DNA from: Balaenoptera acutorostrata
Taxonomy: Eukaryota; Chordata; Mammalia; Artiodactyla; Balaenopteridae
Direction: 5' to 3'
DNA: 64,000 nt
Assembly: GCF_949987535.1 (NCBI RefSeq)
Contig: NC_080082.1
Location: 47,716,374 to 47,780,373, forward strand
The notes beneath the pieces were generated by a model. That model saw nothing but the letters and a program-made list of their open reading frames with translations. It made no database searches and was not told the DNA's origin. The position numbers and the translations under genes are program-made. Each line of letters begins with the position of its first letter. Within the stretch, counting starts at the first letter, position 1. This document shows, piece by piece, positions 43,037 to 46,265 of this stretch.

Positions 43037-46000
43037 ACATACGTTCGATAGGTTTGCTCCTTTAGGCTTGAATTATCTCAAAAAGGATGCACAAAAAATG
43101 AATTACATTGTCACCCATGAGGAAGGAAATTGGTGGCTGGGGAACAGAGGTGAGAGGTAGATTTTTCACTGTGTAGACCTTTCTATTTATTTTAAAATAT
43201 TGAACCACATGCATGCGGTTACCTGTTCAAACAACCAAAAGAAAAGCACAATTAAAAAGTTTTACAAGAATGAGATAGCCCTCTATATACTGATATGGAA
43301 TAATCTCCATTTATTAAGTACAATAAAATAAGGGGTTGAAAAATGAATGTAGTAGGTTCCCATGTGTTTAAACTTGCATGTGTGTCTGTGTGTGTGTTTT
43401 AGATAGAAGGATACAGATGGCAGTATTTACCTTTTCATGCAAAGAATGTTTCTAGCAGTAGATCCAGACTGGTAAGAGGGTGTCTCTGGGAAGCTAGGGC
43501 AGGAGAGGAAAGGAGATGGCTTGTGTTATCCTCTTTGAAGTGGGGAGCAGTGCATACTGTCCTCTAAGTGATTTGAAAAGAATTTTATTTCGGTAAATGA
43601 GTTCCTGCCTTTATCGGATGATATGTGTGTGTCGATCAGCTACTCTGCACCTGTTGCCAGGGGCGCAGTAGTGCCCAGAGCTGGCTGACCTGCCCGTCAT
43701 CCGTAAATGAGCCGTAAGCTCTGTGCGGGTCTGACTTGTGGTAGGAGGTATACTTCACCTCCTACGTGTGTTGCTGGCCTGCCTCCCTCTTCTTGCCGGG
43801 AAGTCCCTGTAGGGAGCCAGATTTTGCCTGTCTCCTCGTCTCACAGTTAACCTCTGCCTCTTCTACCCAGGATGCCTTCTTCCACAGAAGAAGCTGCTTG
43901 TCTGCAGAGCACACAGCGAGAGGACAAGGGCTCAGGGAGAGGTGCTGACTCCCAGACACACTCAGAAAGCCCAGCACACGGTTGGTTATGTAAAAGACGG
44001 TTAACTTAAAATCATTAACGCTTGGAAATTTTCTAATGTTTAGGCTTTCTACTTTTAGATGAATTAGAAGGTGACATATACTGATATTACCTAACTTTCT
44101 ATTCTTGACAGTATGGCTTCCAATTTTTTTGGTAACTTTTTTCTTTTTTGTTATTTGAAGTATAATGCTCATCCAGTAAAAGTGCACAGATCTTAAGTGT
44201 ACAGCTCGTCAGAATTTTTCCTATGTGTATTACCATTCATTACCCACACCCAGATCAAGCTGTTGAACATTTCCAGAACCCCAGTGGTCTCCCTTACTTA
44301 CGCACCCTCCCTGTCTGTAACCCTGCCCAGTAACCCCTGTTCTGACTTCTGTCACCATCAGTGTTGCTGAATTGGAAGCACATGGTATACACTCTTGTGT
44401 CTTCTTTCACTCAACTTTATGTCTGTGAAATTCATCTAGATTATTGCAAGTAGCAGTGGTACTTTTTTATTGCAGAGTTGTATTCCGTGATATGCATATA
44501 CTACAGTTTATTTAGCTGTTCACCTGTTACAAGACGTTGATTGTTTTCAGTTTTTGACTACTGTTAACAAAGCTGCTTATAAACATTTTTGCTCAAGTCT
44601 TTGGAAGCTTCAAATGTTTCAGACTGAGAATTTAAATTGCACTGTTTTAGGAAATGTTACGTTCAGCAGTGGTTCCTTGTGTACTGGCTACTGTTCTGGA
44701 AGTCATCGTTAGTGGGGCCCTAGCAGGTTAAGATAGCAGAGACGCATTTGTATCCTGTGGCCAATAATTATATGTCGTTCCTTTTCAGAGAGTTTACTTT
44801 CCCAATTGTTTAATCATAATATTTAACAAGGCAAATATTTGTTTTCTTAGTCTGGTATTTGTTTTATTAGTTATACTCAGTGATCTGCATTTTAATTTTT
44901 TTAAATTATTCTTTGGAATTGGATACTTTGGTTACTATGAAGTTTATACTCTTACAGTCTTAGTGAGTAGTTCCTCGACTAAAAGTTGCATAAAATGCAA
45001 AAAAGTACATATATATACATATATTACGGAGTCACATATAAATAACCTACAGGAAAATTTGACTTTTTGTACAGAAACTTTACCTGAAAACACTGGAGAT
45101 GCTTCCATTAACAAAACTACAGAGCCTCTGAAAAGGTATGCTCACCATTGCTGGGGTCTGCTTTCCTTCCTTGCCTAGCGAATAAACAGAGATGAGTGTA
45201 TAACCCTCTTCCCTTTCTTCTAGCTTCCACCCACAAATAAAATGGTTCCAAAAAGAGGATGTGGTCATATTGAAGATAAGCATAAGGAATGTAAAAGATT
45301 ACAAATGTAAATACTTTAGAGATAGAGTTGTTTTCAGGTGGGTTTATGGATAGCTTATAAAGTAAAAGAGAAATAATTTCTCACATTTTAAAAGGCTGAC
45401 ATCATTTCTTTTTGTAAATCTAGTGCCTGGGTGGGAGAGAAATTTTACTTGGCTGATTTGGAGCTGCAGGCCAACATAATAAAAGATGATTGCAAATGCA
45501 TAGTGAAAAATGATGAACCAATAATCACTCTTCCGAAAGAGAAAAAGGAGTCTTGGTGTGGCTTACTCAGACAGAGGGTGAGTTGAAAGCAGCTGTGCTT
45601 GGGCTTAACACGCTGAGCATGTTTTATTCTCTCACTTAATGTAAACTGTTATATTGAACAGAATCCTAACGTGGCTTTTGATTTTGATCACTGGGAAGAA
45701 TGTGACGAGGATAAGGAGGATAGCCACTTCTCCAGGGTAAGCGGGGGGCACCCATCCCTTGGAGAGTCGTAGGTCCTGAGCACCATGGGGGTGGACACAG
45801 TCACTCAGCTGACTTCAGGAATGTGGCCTTTGTGGAAATGGGTCTTAATGTAAAGCTCTTAGGTATTAGTTTTCTCCTCGTGGTTGATCTTGGTGCTAAA
45901 TGTTCTGCTTTGAGGAAGTATCAACTCTTGGTTATAAACATACCTCCTTATAACACTTTTACAAATATTTCTCCTAGAAAAATAATTTATTCATAAGCAG

Positions 46001-46179
46001 GCAAATTTTACCTGCTTGTTTCTTGCTTAAAATAATGAAAATATAAAATAGGTCACAAAATATAGAGCTAGAACCCAAGGGACTTTTTCTGCGATGACCA
46101 AAATAATGGGGGGGGGGGAGACTTGCTAATTAATCTATAATTAGTAACATATTTTTAATAATATCTCTCTTAGCTGTAA
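1..46179 (+). CDS. TDRD12: TDRD12, Tudor domain-containing protein 12 (3' part of gene, 23 exons)
   Basis: TDRD12 is a germ-line protein of the piRNA pathway, known in mouse to be needed for secondary piRNA production and transposon silencing in cytoplasmic granules. The exons run 1-20 (cut by the window), 2880-2960, 4381-4441, 4784-4891, 7032-7217, 8828-8984, 9466-9593, 11293-11484, 11729-11857, 12752-12869, 13473-13612, 13747-13967, 16793-16892, 27797-27984, 28709-28919, 30149-30241, 32179-32351, 43871-43980, 44958-45135, 45224-45337, 45424-45577, 45662-45736 and 46174 onward. Every junction has AG/GT borders and matching phase, giving 2937 nt (979 codons) before the last exon. Seen in order: helicase-like core, C-x8-C-x5-C-x3-H zinc finger, Tudor domain, acidic/serine linker, CS (p23-like) domain. 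Identity rests on recalled similarity to mammalian TDRD12 and on the convergent SLC7A9 neighbour, an arrangement known in human 19q13. The N-terminal Tudor domain lies outside the window. Confidence 0.95.
650..2060 (-). mobile_element. Old L1 fragment (5' UTR/ORF1 region), decayed
   Basis: T-rich text such as the phrases around 755-800 and 1195-1240 reads, on the - strand, like the ORF1 and 5' region of ancient mammalian L1 (L1M/HAL1 type). There are many stops. The edges are approximate. 21-650 of this intron shows nothing I recognise. Confidence 0.6.
2316..2475. mobile_element. Short Tigger/MER2-type DNA transposon
   Basis: It begins CAGTTGGCCCTCC and ends GATACTAAGGGATGACGG, the two end types of MER2-family elements, and is flanked by TA on both sides (2314-2315, 2476-2477), the target duplication of Tc1/mariner relatives. 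It is internally deleted to about 160 bp. Confidence 0.65.
2880..2960 (+). CDS. TDRD12: TDRD12 exon, linker before helicase core
   Basis: The acceptor TTTCTAG ends at 2879 and the donor GTACGG begins at 2961. The 81 nt encode a lysine- and glutamate-rich linker ([20 protein letters not shown]). It enters with one base of a split Ser codon and leaves with two bases of a Lys codon. Confidence 0.9.
4381..4441 (+). CDS. TDRD12: TDRD12 exon ([14 protein letters not shown])
   Basis: The acceptor TTTTACAG ends at 4380 and the donor GTATGG begins at 4442. I preferred 4381 over a second AG at 4390 because only 4381 completes the split Lys codon from the previous exon and keeps L-L-Q-F-L-N-P-D-P. The exon is 61 nt and ends in phase 0. 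Confidence 0.9.
4784..4891 (+). CDS. TDRD12: TDRD12 exon, start of helicase-like region
   Basis: This exon has 36 codons. The acceptor is TTCTTAG at 4777-4783 and the donor GTGACG begins at 4892. A nearer AG at 4788-4789 was rejected because L-Q-K-L at the exon start continues the D-L-Q-Q of the exon before. It encodes [20 protein letters not shown], just ahead of the helicase core. Confidence 0.9.
4892..5690. other. Intron, nothing recognised
   Basis: This AT-rich TDRD12 intron sequence has no exon, RNA gene or repeat family that I can identify. The short open frames here lack any family features. Confidence 0.4.
5700..6960 (+). mobile_element. Old L1 fragment (ORF1/5' region), + strand
   Basis: A-rich text with phrases such as TTTCCAGCCTAGAGGTCTGTACT (6331-6353) and the stretch 6360-6480 reads like ancient L1M-type ORF1 sequence, broken by stops. 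The borders are estimated. Confidence 0.55.
7032..7217 (+). CDS. TDRD12: TDRD12 exon, degenerate helicase motif I
   Basis: This exon has 62 codons between TTTTGTAG and GTAAGT, phase 0 on both sides. It covers the Q-motif and Walker A region of a DEAD-box fold ([21 protein letters not shown]). Where active helicases have A-x-T-G-S-G-K-T, this reads S-H-C-G-N-D-P-L. The P-loop glycines and lysine are missing, as far as I recall also the case in other mammalian TDRD12. Confidence 0.93.
7455..7670 (-). repeat. MIR SINE relic
   Basis: The order 'ATCTCA..GATT', 'TTATAGGTGAGAAAATTAAG', 'GGGATTTGAATTTAGG' matches the antisense MIR consensus (core and box regions). It is highly diverged. Confidence 0.6.
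8411..8640 (+). repeat. MIR SINE
   Basis: A clear MIR in + orientation: 'GGAGCCAGATTGCCTGG', 'TTAGCTGTGCAGCCTTGGGC', 'CTCATCTGTGAAATGAGG' follow in the consensus order. Confidence 0.85.
8828..8984 (+). CDS. TDRD12: TDRD12 exon, helicase motif Ia region
   Basis: The acceptor TTTGCAG ends at 8827 and the donor GTAAGC begins at 8985. The 157 nt encode [20 protein letters not shown] and onward to K-L-P-R-G-C. The Cys codon is split across the intron. P-G-W-K-K-A-Q stands where motif Ia (PTREL) is found in DEAD-box proteins. Confidence 0.95.
9180..9290. repeat. L2-like relic
   Basis: 'CATTTATCAACTATTTATTAAACACTTACT' style sequence followed by 'TTCAGGAGCTCAGAACCTGG' is typical of L2 3' ends. It is old and approximate. 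Confidence 0.45.
9466..9593 (+). CDS. TDRD12: TDRD12 exon, helicase motif Ib and DEVE (motif II)
   Basis: The acceptor AAATGTAG ends at 9465 and the donor GTAAGT begins at 9594. The 128 nt encode [10 protein letters not shown] (motif Ib-like) and [10 protein letters not shown]. The D-E-V-E takes the place of D-E-A-D, keeping the acidic pair but not the canonical third and fourth residues. Confidence 0.95.
9631..9670. repeat. (TA)n simple repeat
   Basis: A run of about 40 bases of alternating T and A, 38 bp after the donor of the 9466-9593 exon. Confidence 0.95.
9900..11110 (-). mobile_element. Old L1 3' fragment, interrupted by a SINE
   Basis: The text around 9950-10300 and 10860-11110 matches the - strand of ancient L1ME-type 3' ends ('TTAGGATAAATTCCTAGGAAG' at 10258-10278). 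It is split by the CHR SINE at 10310. Confidence 0.6.
10310..10597 (-). mobile_element. CHR-type tRNA-derived SINE with 17 bp TSD
   Basis: The - strand starts GGGGTTTCCCTGGTGGCGCA, has RNA pol III-type boxes and ends in an A-rich tail. The target-site duplication AAAGGCTATGAATTCTT is at 10293-10309 and 10598-10614. Confidence 0.95.
11293..11484 (+). CDS. TDRD12: TDRD12 exon, end of first RecA-like domain
   Basis: This exon has 64 codons between TTTTTTAG and GTAAAG, phase 0 at both ends. It encodes [20 protein letters not shown] and [23 protein letters not shown] lies where motif III (SAT) would be expected. Confidence 0.95.
11729..11857 (+). CDS. TDRD12: TDRD12 exon, second RecA-like domain
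   Basis: This exon has 43 codons between ATTACCAG and GTGAGC. It encodes [10 protein letters not shown] and [18 protein letters not shown], the start of the C-terminal helicase lobe (motif IV area). Confidence 0.95.
12752..12869 (+). CDS. TDRD12: TDRD12 exon, second RecA-like domain
   Basis: The acceptor CATCTTTAG ends at 12751 and the donor GTAAGT begins at 12870. The 118 nt encode [17 protein letters not shown] and [15 protein letters not shown]. It leaves one base (G) of an Ala codon. Confidence 0.95.
13473..13612 (+). CDS. TDRD12: TDRD12 exon, motif V/VI region
   Basis: The acceptor TTTCTCCAG ends at 13472 and the donor GTTTGA begins at 13613. The 140 nt encode [23 protein letters not shown], which resembles the motif V strand of SF2 helicases. 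The F-G-G-R-L that follows stands where HRxGRxxR would be. Confidence 0.95.
13747..13967 (+). CDS. TDRD12: TDRD12 exon, end of helicase lobe and first half of CCCH finger
   Basis: The acceptor TTTTAAG ends at 13746 and the donor GTAAGC begins at 13968. The 221 nt run from G-S-P-A-E-Q-G-D through S-V-L-L-L-T-E-R to [10 protein letters not shown]. The last part gives the first two Cys (C-x8-C) of a CCCH zinc finger. A Lys codon is split by the next, 2.8 kb intron. Confidence 0.96.
13975..15895 (-). mobile_element. Old L1 3' half, interrupted by a SINE
   Basis: The - strand resembles ORF2 C-terminal and 3' UTR sequence of an L1M element (for example 'CTTGGGTATATATTATACTC' at 14826-14845). Many frameshifts. 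Edges are approximate. Confidence 0.65.
14323..14691 (+). mobile_element. Older CHR-type SINE, + strand
   Basis: It begins GGGGACTTCCCTGGTGGTCC and ends in (AAAT)n. The flanks show a diverged duplication (AATTCTATTGTGT versus AATTCTTTTGTAT), so it is older than the other SINEs. Confidence 0.85.
16247..16541 (-). mobile_element. CHR-type SINE with 13 bp TSD
   Basis: On the + strand the SINE's poly(T) comes first and the tRNA-like head ends in ...CACCAGGGAAGCCCC. The duplication AACTCTGTCCTTT is at 16234-16246 and 16542-16554. It lies 250 bp before the TDRD12 exon at 16793. Confidence 0.95.
16793..16892 (+). CDS. TDRD12: TDRD12 exon, second half of CCCH finger
   Basis: The acceptor TTTTTTTCAG ends at 16792 and the donor GTAAGT begins at 16893. 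The 100 nt begin [10 protein letters not shown], which completes C-x8-C-x5-C-x3-H with the previous exon. Then follows a linker ([20 protein letters not shown]). The next exon is 10.9 kb away. Confidence 0.95.
17380..17885. repeat. Unclassified old interspersed repeat
   Basis: The stretch 'TCGTTTCCTGGGGCTGTTGT ... ACAACAGCACAGATTTATTC ... ATTACATCTGCCAACACC ... ATTCAACCCAATACAG' follows a pattern dispersed widely in mammalian genomes. I cannot name the family with confidence. Confidence 0.5.
18829..19174 (-). mobile_element. CHR-type SINE with 15 bp TSD
   Basis: The duplication TGATAATTATTATTA is at 18814-18828 and 19175-19189. The internal CTTCATCG segment seen in sister copies is missing here. 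Confidence 0.92.
20163..20472. mobile_element. MER2-type (Tigger) DNA transposon
   Basis: It starts AGTCAGCTCCTGTTATCCGTGG and ends CTCCATGGATACTAAAAGATGATTA, with the internal MER2 pattern of repeated ATTTACATAGCATTTACATT. About 310 bp, decayed. Confidence 0.75.
20821..23600 (-). mobile_element. 5'-truncated L1, decayed ORF2
   Basis: On the - strand it runs from the L1 3' UTR (about 20830-21300) into ORF2. Recognisable pieces of its conceptual protein include [18 protein letters not shown] at 21363-21755. Frameshifts and stops disable it. It ends near 23600 in the reverse transcriptase region. Confidence 0.9.
20903..20944. repeat. (AT)n simple repeat
   Basis: About 42 bases of alternating A and T inside the L1 3' UTR. 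Confidence 0.95.
24645..24866 (-). mobile_element. CHR-type SINE (older subfamily) with 17 bp TSD
   Basis: The duplication TGATTTCTGAATTCTTT is at 24628-24644 and 24867-24883. The body is shorter and more diverged than the young copies, with ACCACCAGGGAAGTCC at its head. Confidence 0.92.
25094..25592 (-). mobile_element. Solo LTR of an ERV1-type endogenous retrovirus
   Basis: The 499 bp insert starts TGAAACCG and ends GGTATCA on the - strand (TG...CA), with a 4 bp target duplication AGTC at 25090-25093 and 25593-25596. Its - strand shows a CCAAT box (AACCAATCAGAG), a TATA-like TTTTTAAAGCATG, then AATAAA before the U5 part. No internal retroviral genes remain, as expected after LTR-LTR recombination. 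Four-base duplications are typical of ERV1 elements. Confidence 0.85.
25885..27650. other. Intron, mostly unassigned; partial L2-like text
   Basis: Moderately GC-rich TDRD12 intron. Around 26780-26960 the phrase 'ATTCCAGGCAGAGGAAGCAG' and neighbours resemble L2/MIR-age repeats. The longest open frame (27289-26837, - strand, 150 codons) has no family features. No exon was found. Confidence 0.4.
27657..27752 (-). mobile_element. Very short L1 3' stub
   Basis: Poly(T) plus 'TTAACATCTTTATTGGAGTA' and 'TTTACAGTGGTGTGTTAG' matches an artiodactyl L1-type 3' end on the - strand. AGAGTGAG at 27649-27656 and 27753-27760 is a probable target duplication. It ends 44 bp before the TDRD12 exon at 27797. 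Confidence 0.65.
27797..27984 (+). CDS. TDRD12: TDRD12 exon, start of second Tudor region
   Basis: The acceptor TATGTTTCAG ends at 27796 and the donor GTAAAA begins at 27985. The 188 nt encode [20 protein letters not shown], which resembles the entry strand of an extended Tudor domain, and then [11 protein letters not shown]. An Arg codon is split at the end. Confidence 0.96.
28195..28390 (-). repeat. MIR SINE relic
   Basis: 'CACTTAATTCTTACGAAATT', 'CCCATTTTACAGATAAGCAG' and 'AGCTAGGTCAGCTCAAGAAG' follow the antisense MIR order. Confidence 0.75.
28709..28919 (+). CDS. TDRD12: TDRD12 exon, Tudor domain core
   Basis: The acceptor TCCTGTAG ends at 28708 and the donor GTGAGT begins at 28920. 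The 211 nt encode V-Q-V-L-E-M, then [12 protein letters not shown] and [11 protein letters not shown]. The V-x-F-I-D-x-G strand is the Tudor barrel signature, where methyl-arginine binding aromatics would lie in active family members. Confidence 0.96.
29040..29985. other. Intron, nothing recognised
   Basis: TDRD12 intron of mixed composition. The overlapping short open frames on both strands carry no family features, and I see no exon with splice sites. Confidence 0.4.
29990..30105 (+). repeat. MIR SINE fragment
   Basis: 'CTCGTGGGGTGGTTGTGAGG' followed by 'AATGAAAGGCATGGAAAAGC' fits the 3' half of MIR in + orientation. Confidence 0.55.
30149..30241 (+). CDS. TDRD12: TDRD12 exon, after Tudor core
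   Basis: This exon has 31 codons between TTTTTCAG and GTAAGT, phase 0 at both ends. It encodes [18 protein letters not shown] and [12 protein letters not shown]. Confidence 0.95.
30471..30500. repeat. (GT)n simple repeat
   Basis: About 15 GT units in the intron after the 30149-30241 exon. Confidence 0.95.
30633..30746. repeat. 36 bp minisatellite, about 3 copies
   Basis: The unit beginning CCGCTGCCCGCACGGGTGGG starts at 30633, 30669 and 30705, a period of 36 bp. The third copy has A for G in 'CACAGG' and then diverges. In one frame the array is open on the + strand, but there are no splice signals to make it an exon. Confidence 0.9.
30870..31000. repeat. L2-like relic
   Basis: 'CATTCACCAGATATTTACTG' then 'AGCACCTACTGGGTGCTAGG' is the recurrent L2 3' end pattern. 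Confidence 0.55.
31150..32150. other. Intron, GC-rich core unassigned
   Basis: 31430-31710 is GC-rich, and open frames of about 100 codons overlap on the - strand. I recognise no domain, repeat or exon. 31890-32150, just before the exon at 32179, is also unassigned. Confidence 0.4.
32179..32351 (+). CDS. TDRD12: TDRD12 exon, end of Tudor region
   Basis: The acceptor CATTCAAG ends at 32178 and the donor GTAAGT begins at 32352. The 173 nt encode [20 protein letters not shown] and end E-E-S-V-S-Q-T-P, with the Pro codon split. The intron that follows is 11.5 kb and holds the nearly full-length L1. Confidence 0.95.
32580..33140 (-). mobile_element. Old L1 3' fragment
   Basis: 'TTTGAATGGAATCATGCAAT' and 'CATATTCCATTGTATGAATA' match the - strand of ancient L1 3' regions. 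Confidence 0.6.
33210..33500 (+). mobile_element. Old L1 ORF2 fragment, + strand
   Basis: 'GGGCAAAAGATTTGAACAGA' to 'TGTTGGCAACGATGTGG' reads like the ORF2 C-terminus in sense orientation. It sits between two - strand fragments. Confidence 0.6.
33545..34240 (-). mobile_element. Old L1 3' fragment
   Basis: Matches the - strand of an L1M/MB-type 3' UTR and ORF2 end, for example 'ACCACATATAAATGGAATCA' (33852-33871) and 'CCATTGTATGGATATACTGC'. Confidence 0.7.
34775..35060 (-). mobile_element. CHR-type SINE with 13 bp TSD
   Basis: The duplication CATAAATACTTTT is at 34762-34774 and 35061-35073. Young and nearly full length. Confidence 0.95.
35110..36060. repeat. L2-type relic and flanking unassigned intron
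   Basis: 'ATTTATTCAGCAAATATTTA' then 'TGGGGATACAGTAGTGAAC' and 'GACAAACGATAAACAGG' is L2-like. The longer part (35470-36060) is GC-rich, and its 196-codon - strand frame has no family features. Confidence 0.45.
36218..37038 (-). other. Probable L1 3'-transduced segment
   Basis: Two other L1 copies in this window (ending at about 53253 and 58824) have their poly(A) right after the motif TGTATAAAAAAA / CTGTATAAAAA. In the young L1 the same motif (plus-strand TTTTTTTATAC, 37039-37049) is followed by about 0.82 kb of other sequence before the final poly(A) and the target-site duplication. AATAAA at the junction (- strand 36220-36215) could have been the downstream poly(A) signal used. Confidence 0.75.
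36277..37003. repeat. 82 bp tandem minisatellite, about 9 copies
   Basis: TCTGAAAC recurs at 36311, 36393, 36475, 36557, 36639, 36721, 36803, 36885 and 36967, exactly 82 bp apart. Units are AT-rich and nearly identical. One carries ATATCTCC in place of ATATTTCC, and two units share TGTACTG in place of TGTAATG. The first unit is the most diverged. The array lies between the L1 3' end and its poly(A). Confidence 0.97.
37234..41052 (-). CDS. L1 ORF2p, endonuclease and reverse transcriptase
   Basis: The 1272 residues are close to the usual 1275. The N-terminal AP-type endonuclease shows L-N-V-N-G-L-N (residues 12-18), Q-E-T-H-F (41-45), V-G-D-F-N, S-R-I-D-H-I-L and S-D-H-N. The reverse transcriptase has [16 protein letters not shown] and the catalytic F-A-D-D-M near residue 700. 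The C-terminal segment has the Cys-rich [18 protein letters not shown]. No stop or frameshift interrupts it. It nicks target DNA and copies L1 RNA in place. Activity is not provable from sequence alone. Confidence 0.96.
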   Translation of the reverse strand: MVIGTYISIITLNVNGLNAPTKRHRLAEWIQKQDPYICCLQETHFRPRDTYRLKVRGWKKIFHANGNQKKAGVAILISDKIDFKIKNVTRDKEGHYIMIQGSIQEEDITIINIYAPNIGAPQYIRQLLTAIKEEIDSNTIIVGDFNTSLTPMDRSSKMKINKETEALNDTIDQIDLIDIYRTFHPKTADYTFFSSAHGTFSRIDHILGHKSSLSKFKKIEIISSIFSDHNAMRLEMNYREKNVKKTNTWRLNNTLLNNQEITEEIKQEIKKYLETNDNENTTTQNLWDAAKAVLRGKFIAIQAYLKKQEKSQVNNLTLHLKKLEKEEQTKPKVSRRKEIIKIRAEINEIETKKTIAKINKTKSWFFEKINKIDKPLARLIKKKRERTQINKIRNEKGEVTTDTAEIQNILRDYYKQLYANKMDNLEEMDKFLERYNLPRLNQEETENINRPITSNEIETVIKNLPTNKSPGPDGFTGEFYQTFREELTPILLKLFQKIAEEGTLPNSFYEATITLIPKPDKDTTKKENYRPISLMNIDAKILNKILANRIQQHIKRIIHHDQVGFIPGMQGFFNIRKSINVIHHINKLKKKNHMIISIDAEKAFDKIQHPFMIKTLQKVGIEGTYLNIIKAIYDKPTANIILNGEKLKAFPLRSGTRQGCPLSPLLFNIVLEVLATAIREEKEIKGIQIGKEEVKLSLFADDMILYIENPKTATRKLLELINEYGKVAGYKINAQKSLAFLYTNDEKSEREIMETLPFTIATKRIKYLGINLPRETKDLYAENYKALMKEIKDDTNRWRDIPCSWIGRINIVKMSILPKAIYRFNAIPIKLPMAFFTELEQIILKFVWRHKRPRIAKAVLRQKNGAGGIRLPDFRLYYKATVIKTIWYWHKNRNIDQWNKIESPEINPRTYGQLIYDKGGKDIQWRKDSLFNKWCWENWTATCKRMKLEYSLTPYTKINSKWIRDLNIRLDTIKLLEENIGRTLFDINHSKIFFDPPPRVMEIKTKINKWDLMKLQSFCTAKETINKTKRQPSEWEKIFANESTDKGLISKIYKQLIQLNIKETNTPIQKWAEDLNRHFSKEDIQTATKHMKRCSTSLIIREMQIKTTMRYHLTPVRMGIIRKSTNNKCWRGCGEKGTLLHCWWECKLIQPLWRTIWRFLKKLKIELPYDPAIPLLGIYPEKTVIQKDTCTRMFIAALFTIARSWKQPKCPSTDEWIKKLWYIYTMEYYSAIKRNEIESFVEKWMDLETVIQSEVSQKEKNKYRMLMHVCGT
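41111..42016 (-). CDS. L1 ORF1p, RNA-binding chaperone
   Basis: The 301 residues form trimer-building coiled coil (about residues 45-130, heptad-like E/K/L pattern with [13 protein letters not shown]), then an RRM-like domain ([10 protein letters not shown]) and a C-terminal domain ([18 protein letters not shown]). The N-terminal region is shorter than in human ORF1p. The start is the first ATG, 148 bp inside the element. ORF1p coats L1 RNA to form the retrotransposition particle. Confidence 0.94.
   Translation of the reverse strand: MKRQRAMYQMKEQEKTPEKQLNEVEIGNLPEKEFRIMIVKMIQDLGIRMEAKIEKMQEMINKDLEELKNKQTEMTNTITEMKTTLEGINSRITEAEERISDLEDRMVEFTAAEQTKEKRIKRNEDSLRDLWDNIKRNNIRIIGVPEGEEREKGPEKIFEEIIIENFPNMGKEIATQVQEAQRVPYRINPRRNTPRHIVIKVAKIKDKEKLLKAAREKRQITYKGTPIRLTADFSAETLQARREWHEILKVMKGKNLQPRLLYPARISFRFDGEIKSFTDKQKLREFSTTKPALQQMLKELL
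42180..43870. other. Intron, unassigned
   Basis: TDRD12 intron between the L1 insertion and the next exon. GC-rich near 42240-42980, with overlapping non-conserved open frames. No exon was found apart from the one at 43871. Confidence 0.4.
42987..43034. repeat. (GT)n microsatellite
   Basis: Twenty-four uninterrupted GT units, long enough to be polymorphic. Confidence 0.97.
43871..43980 (+). CDS. TDRD12: TDRD12 exon, variable linker
   Basis: The acceptor TTCTACCCAG ends at 43870. The donor at 43981 is GTTGGT, a weak match to consensus. The 110 nt fit the phase left by 32351 and encode [18 protein letters not shown] then a Ser/Gly-rich run. E-x-A-A-C-L-Q resembles the recalled linker of human TDRD12. 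The recalled human linker seems about 20 residues longer before this point, so a further small in-phase exon between 32352 and 43870 may have been missed. Confidence 0.7.
44110..44600 (-). mobile_element. Old L1 3' fragment
   Basis: 'TTGAAGTATAATGCTCATCC' and 'GAAATTCATCTAGATTATTG' match the - strand of an ancient L1 3' end. Confidence 0.6.
44958..45135 (+). CDS. TDRD12: TDRD12 exon, linker before CS domain
   Basis: The donor GTATGC at 45136 is clear. The start is less sure. The acceptor CTTACAG at 44951-44957 gives the phase required by the preceding exon (one base plus TC) and an open frame [14 protein letters not shown] later AG at 45070-45071 would also be possible. It ends [15 protein letters not shown], a low-complexity linker. 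Confidence 0.7.
45224..45337 (+). CDS. TDRD12: TDRD12 exon, CS (p23-like) domain first half
   Basis: The acceptor CTTCTAG ends at 45223 and the donor GTGGGT begins at 45338. The 114 nt encode [23 protein letters not shown]. The K-W-x-Q followed by a beta strand is typical of CS/p23 domains, which often bind HSP90-type partners. Confidence 0.92.
45424..45577 (+). CDS. TDRD12: TDRD12 exon, CS (p23-like) domain second half
   Basis: The acceptor AAATCTAG ends at 45423 and the donor GTGAGT begins at 45578. The 154 nt encode [13 protein letters not shown] and a C-terminal strand [17 protein letters not shown]. The pattern K-x-x-x-x-W-x-x-L is the usual end of a CS domain. Confidence 0.93.
45662..45736 (+). 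CDS. TDRD12: TDRD12 exon, acidic tail
   Basis: This exon has 25 codons between TTGAACAG and a strong GTAAGC donor. It encodes [20 protein letters not shown], an acidic stretch like that after p23 folds. It ends in phase 0. Confidence 0.92.
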
Positions 46180-46265
46180 ATTCTAAAAACCCATCCTGCA
46201 AAGTGGTAGAGTTGGTTGAGACCAGTGACAAAGATTCAGATGAAGACGAAAGCGAGAGTGAATGA
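46174..46265 (+). CDS. TDRD12: TDRD12 terminal exon (frame uncertain)
   Basis: The acceptor CTCTCTTAG ends at 46173. Read in the phase left by the previous exon, the exon gives Leu then TAA at 46177-46179. Read one base out of phase it stays open for about 30 codons (V-N-S-K-N-P-S-C-K, then D-S-D-E-D-E-S-E-S-E) to TGA at 46263. The acidic tail looks like real former or present coding sequence. Either a base was lost at the acceptor, or my junction is wrong. Confidence 0.6.
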
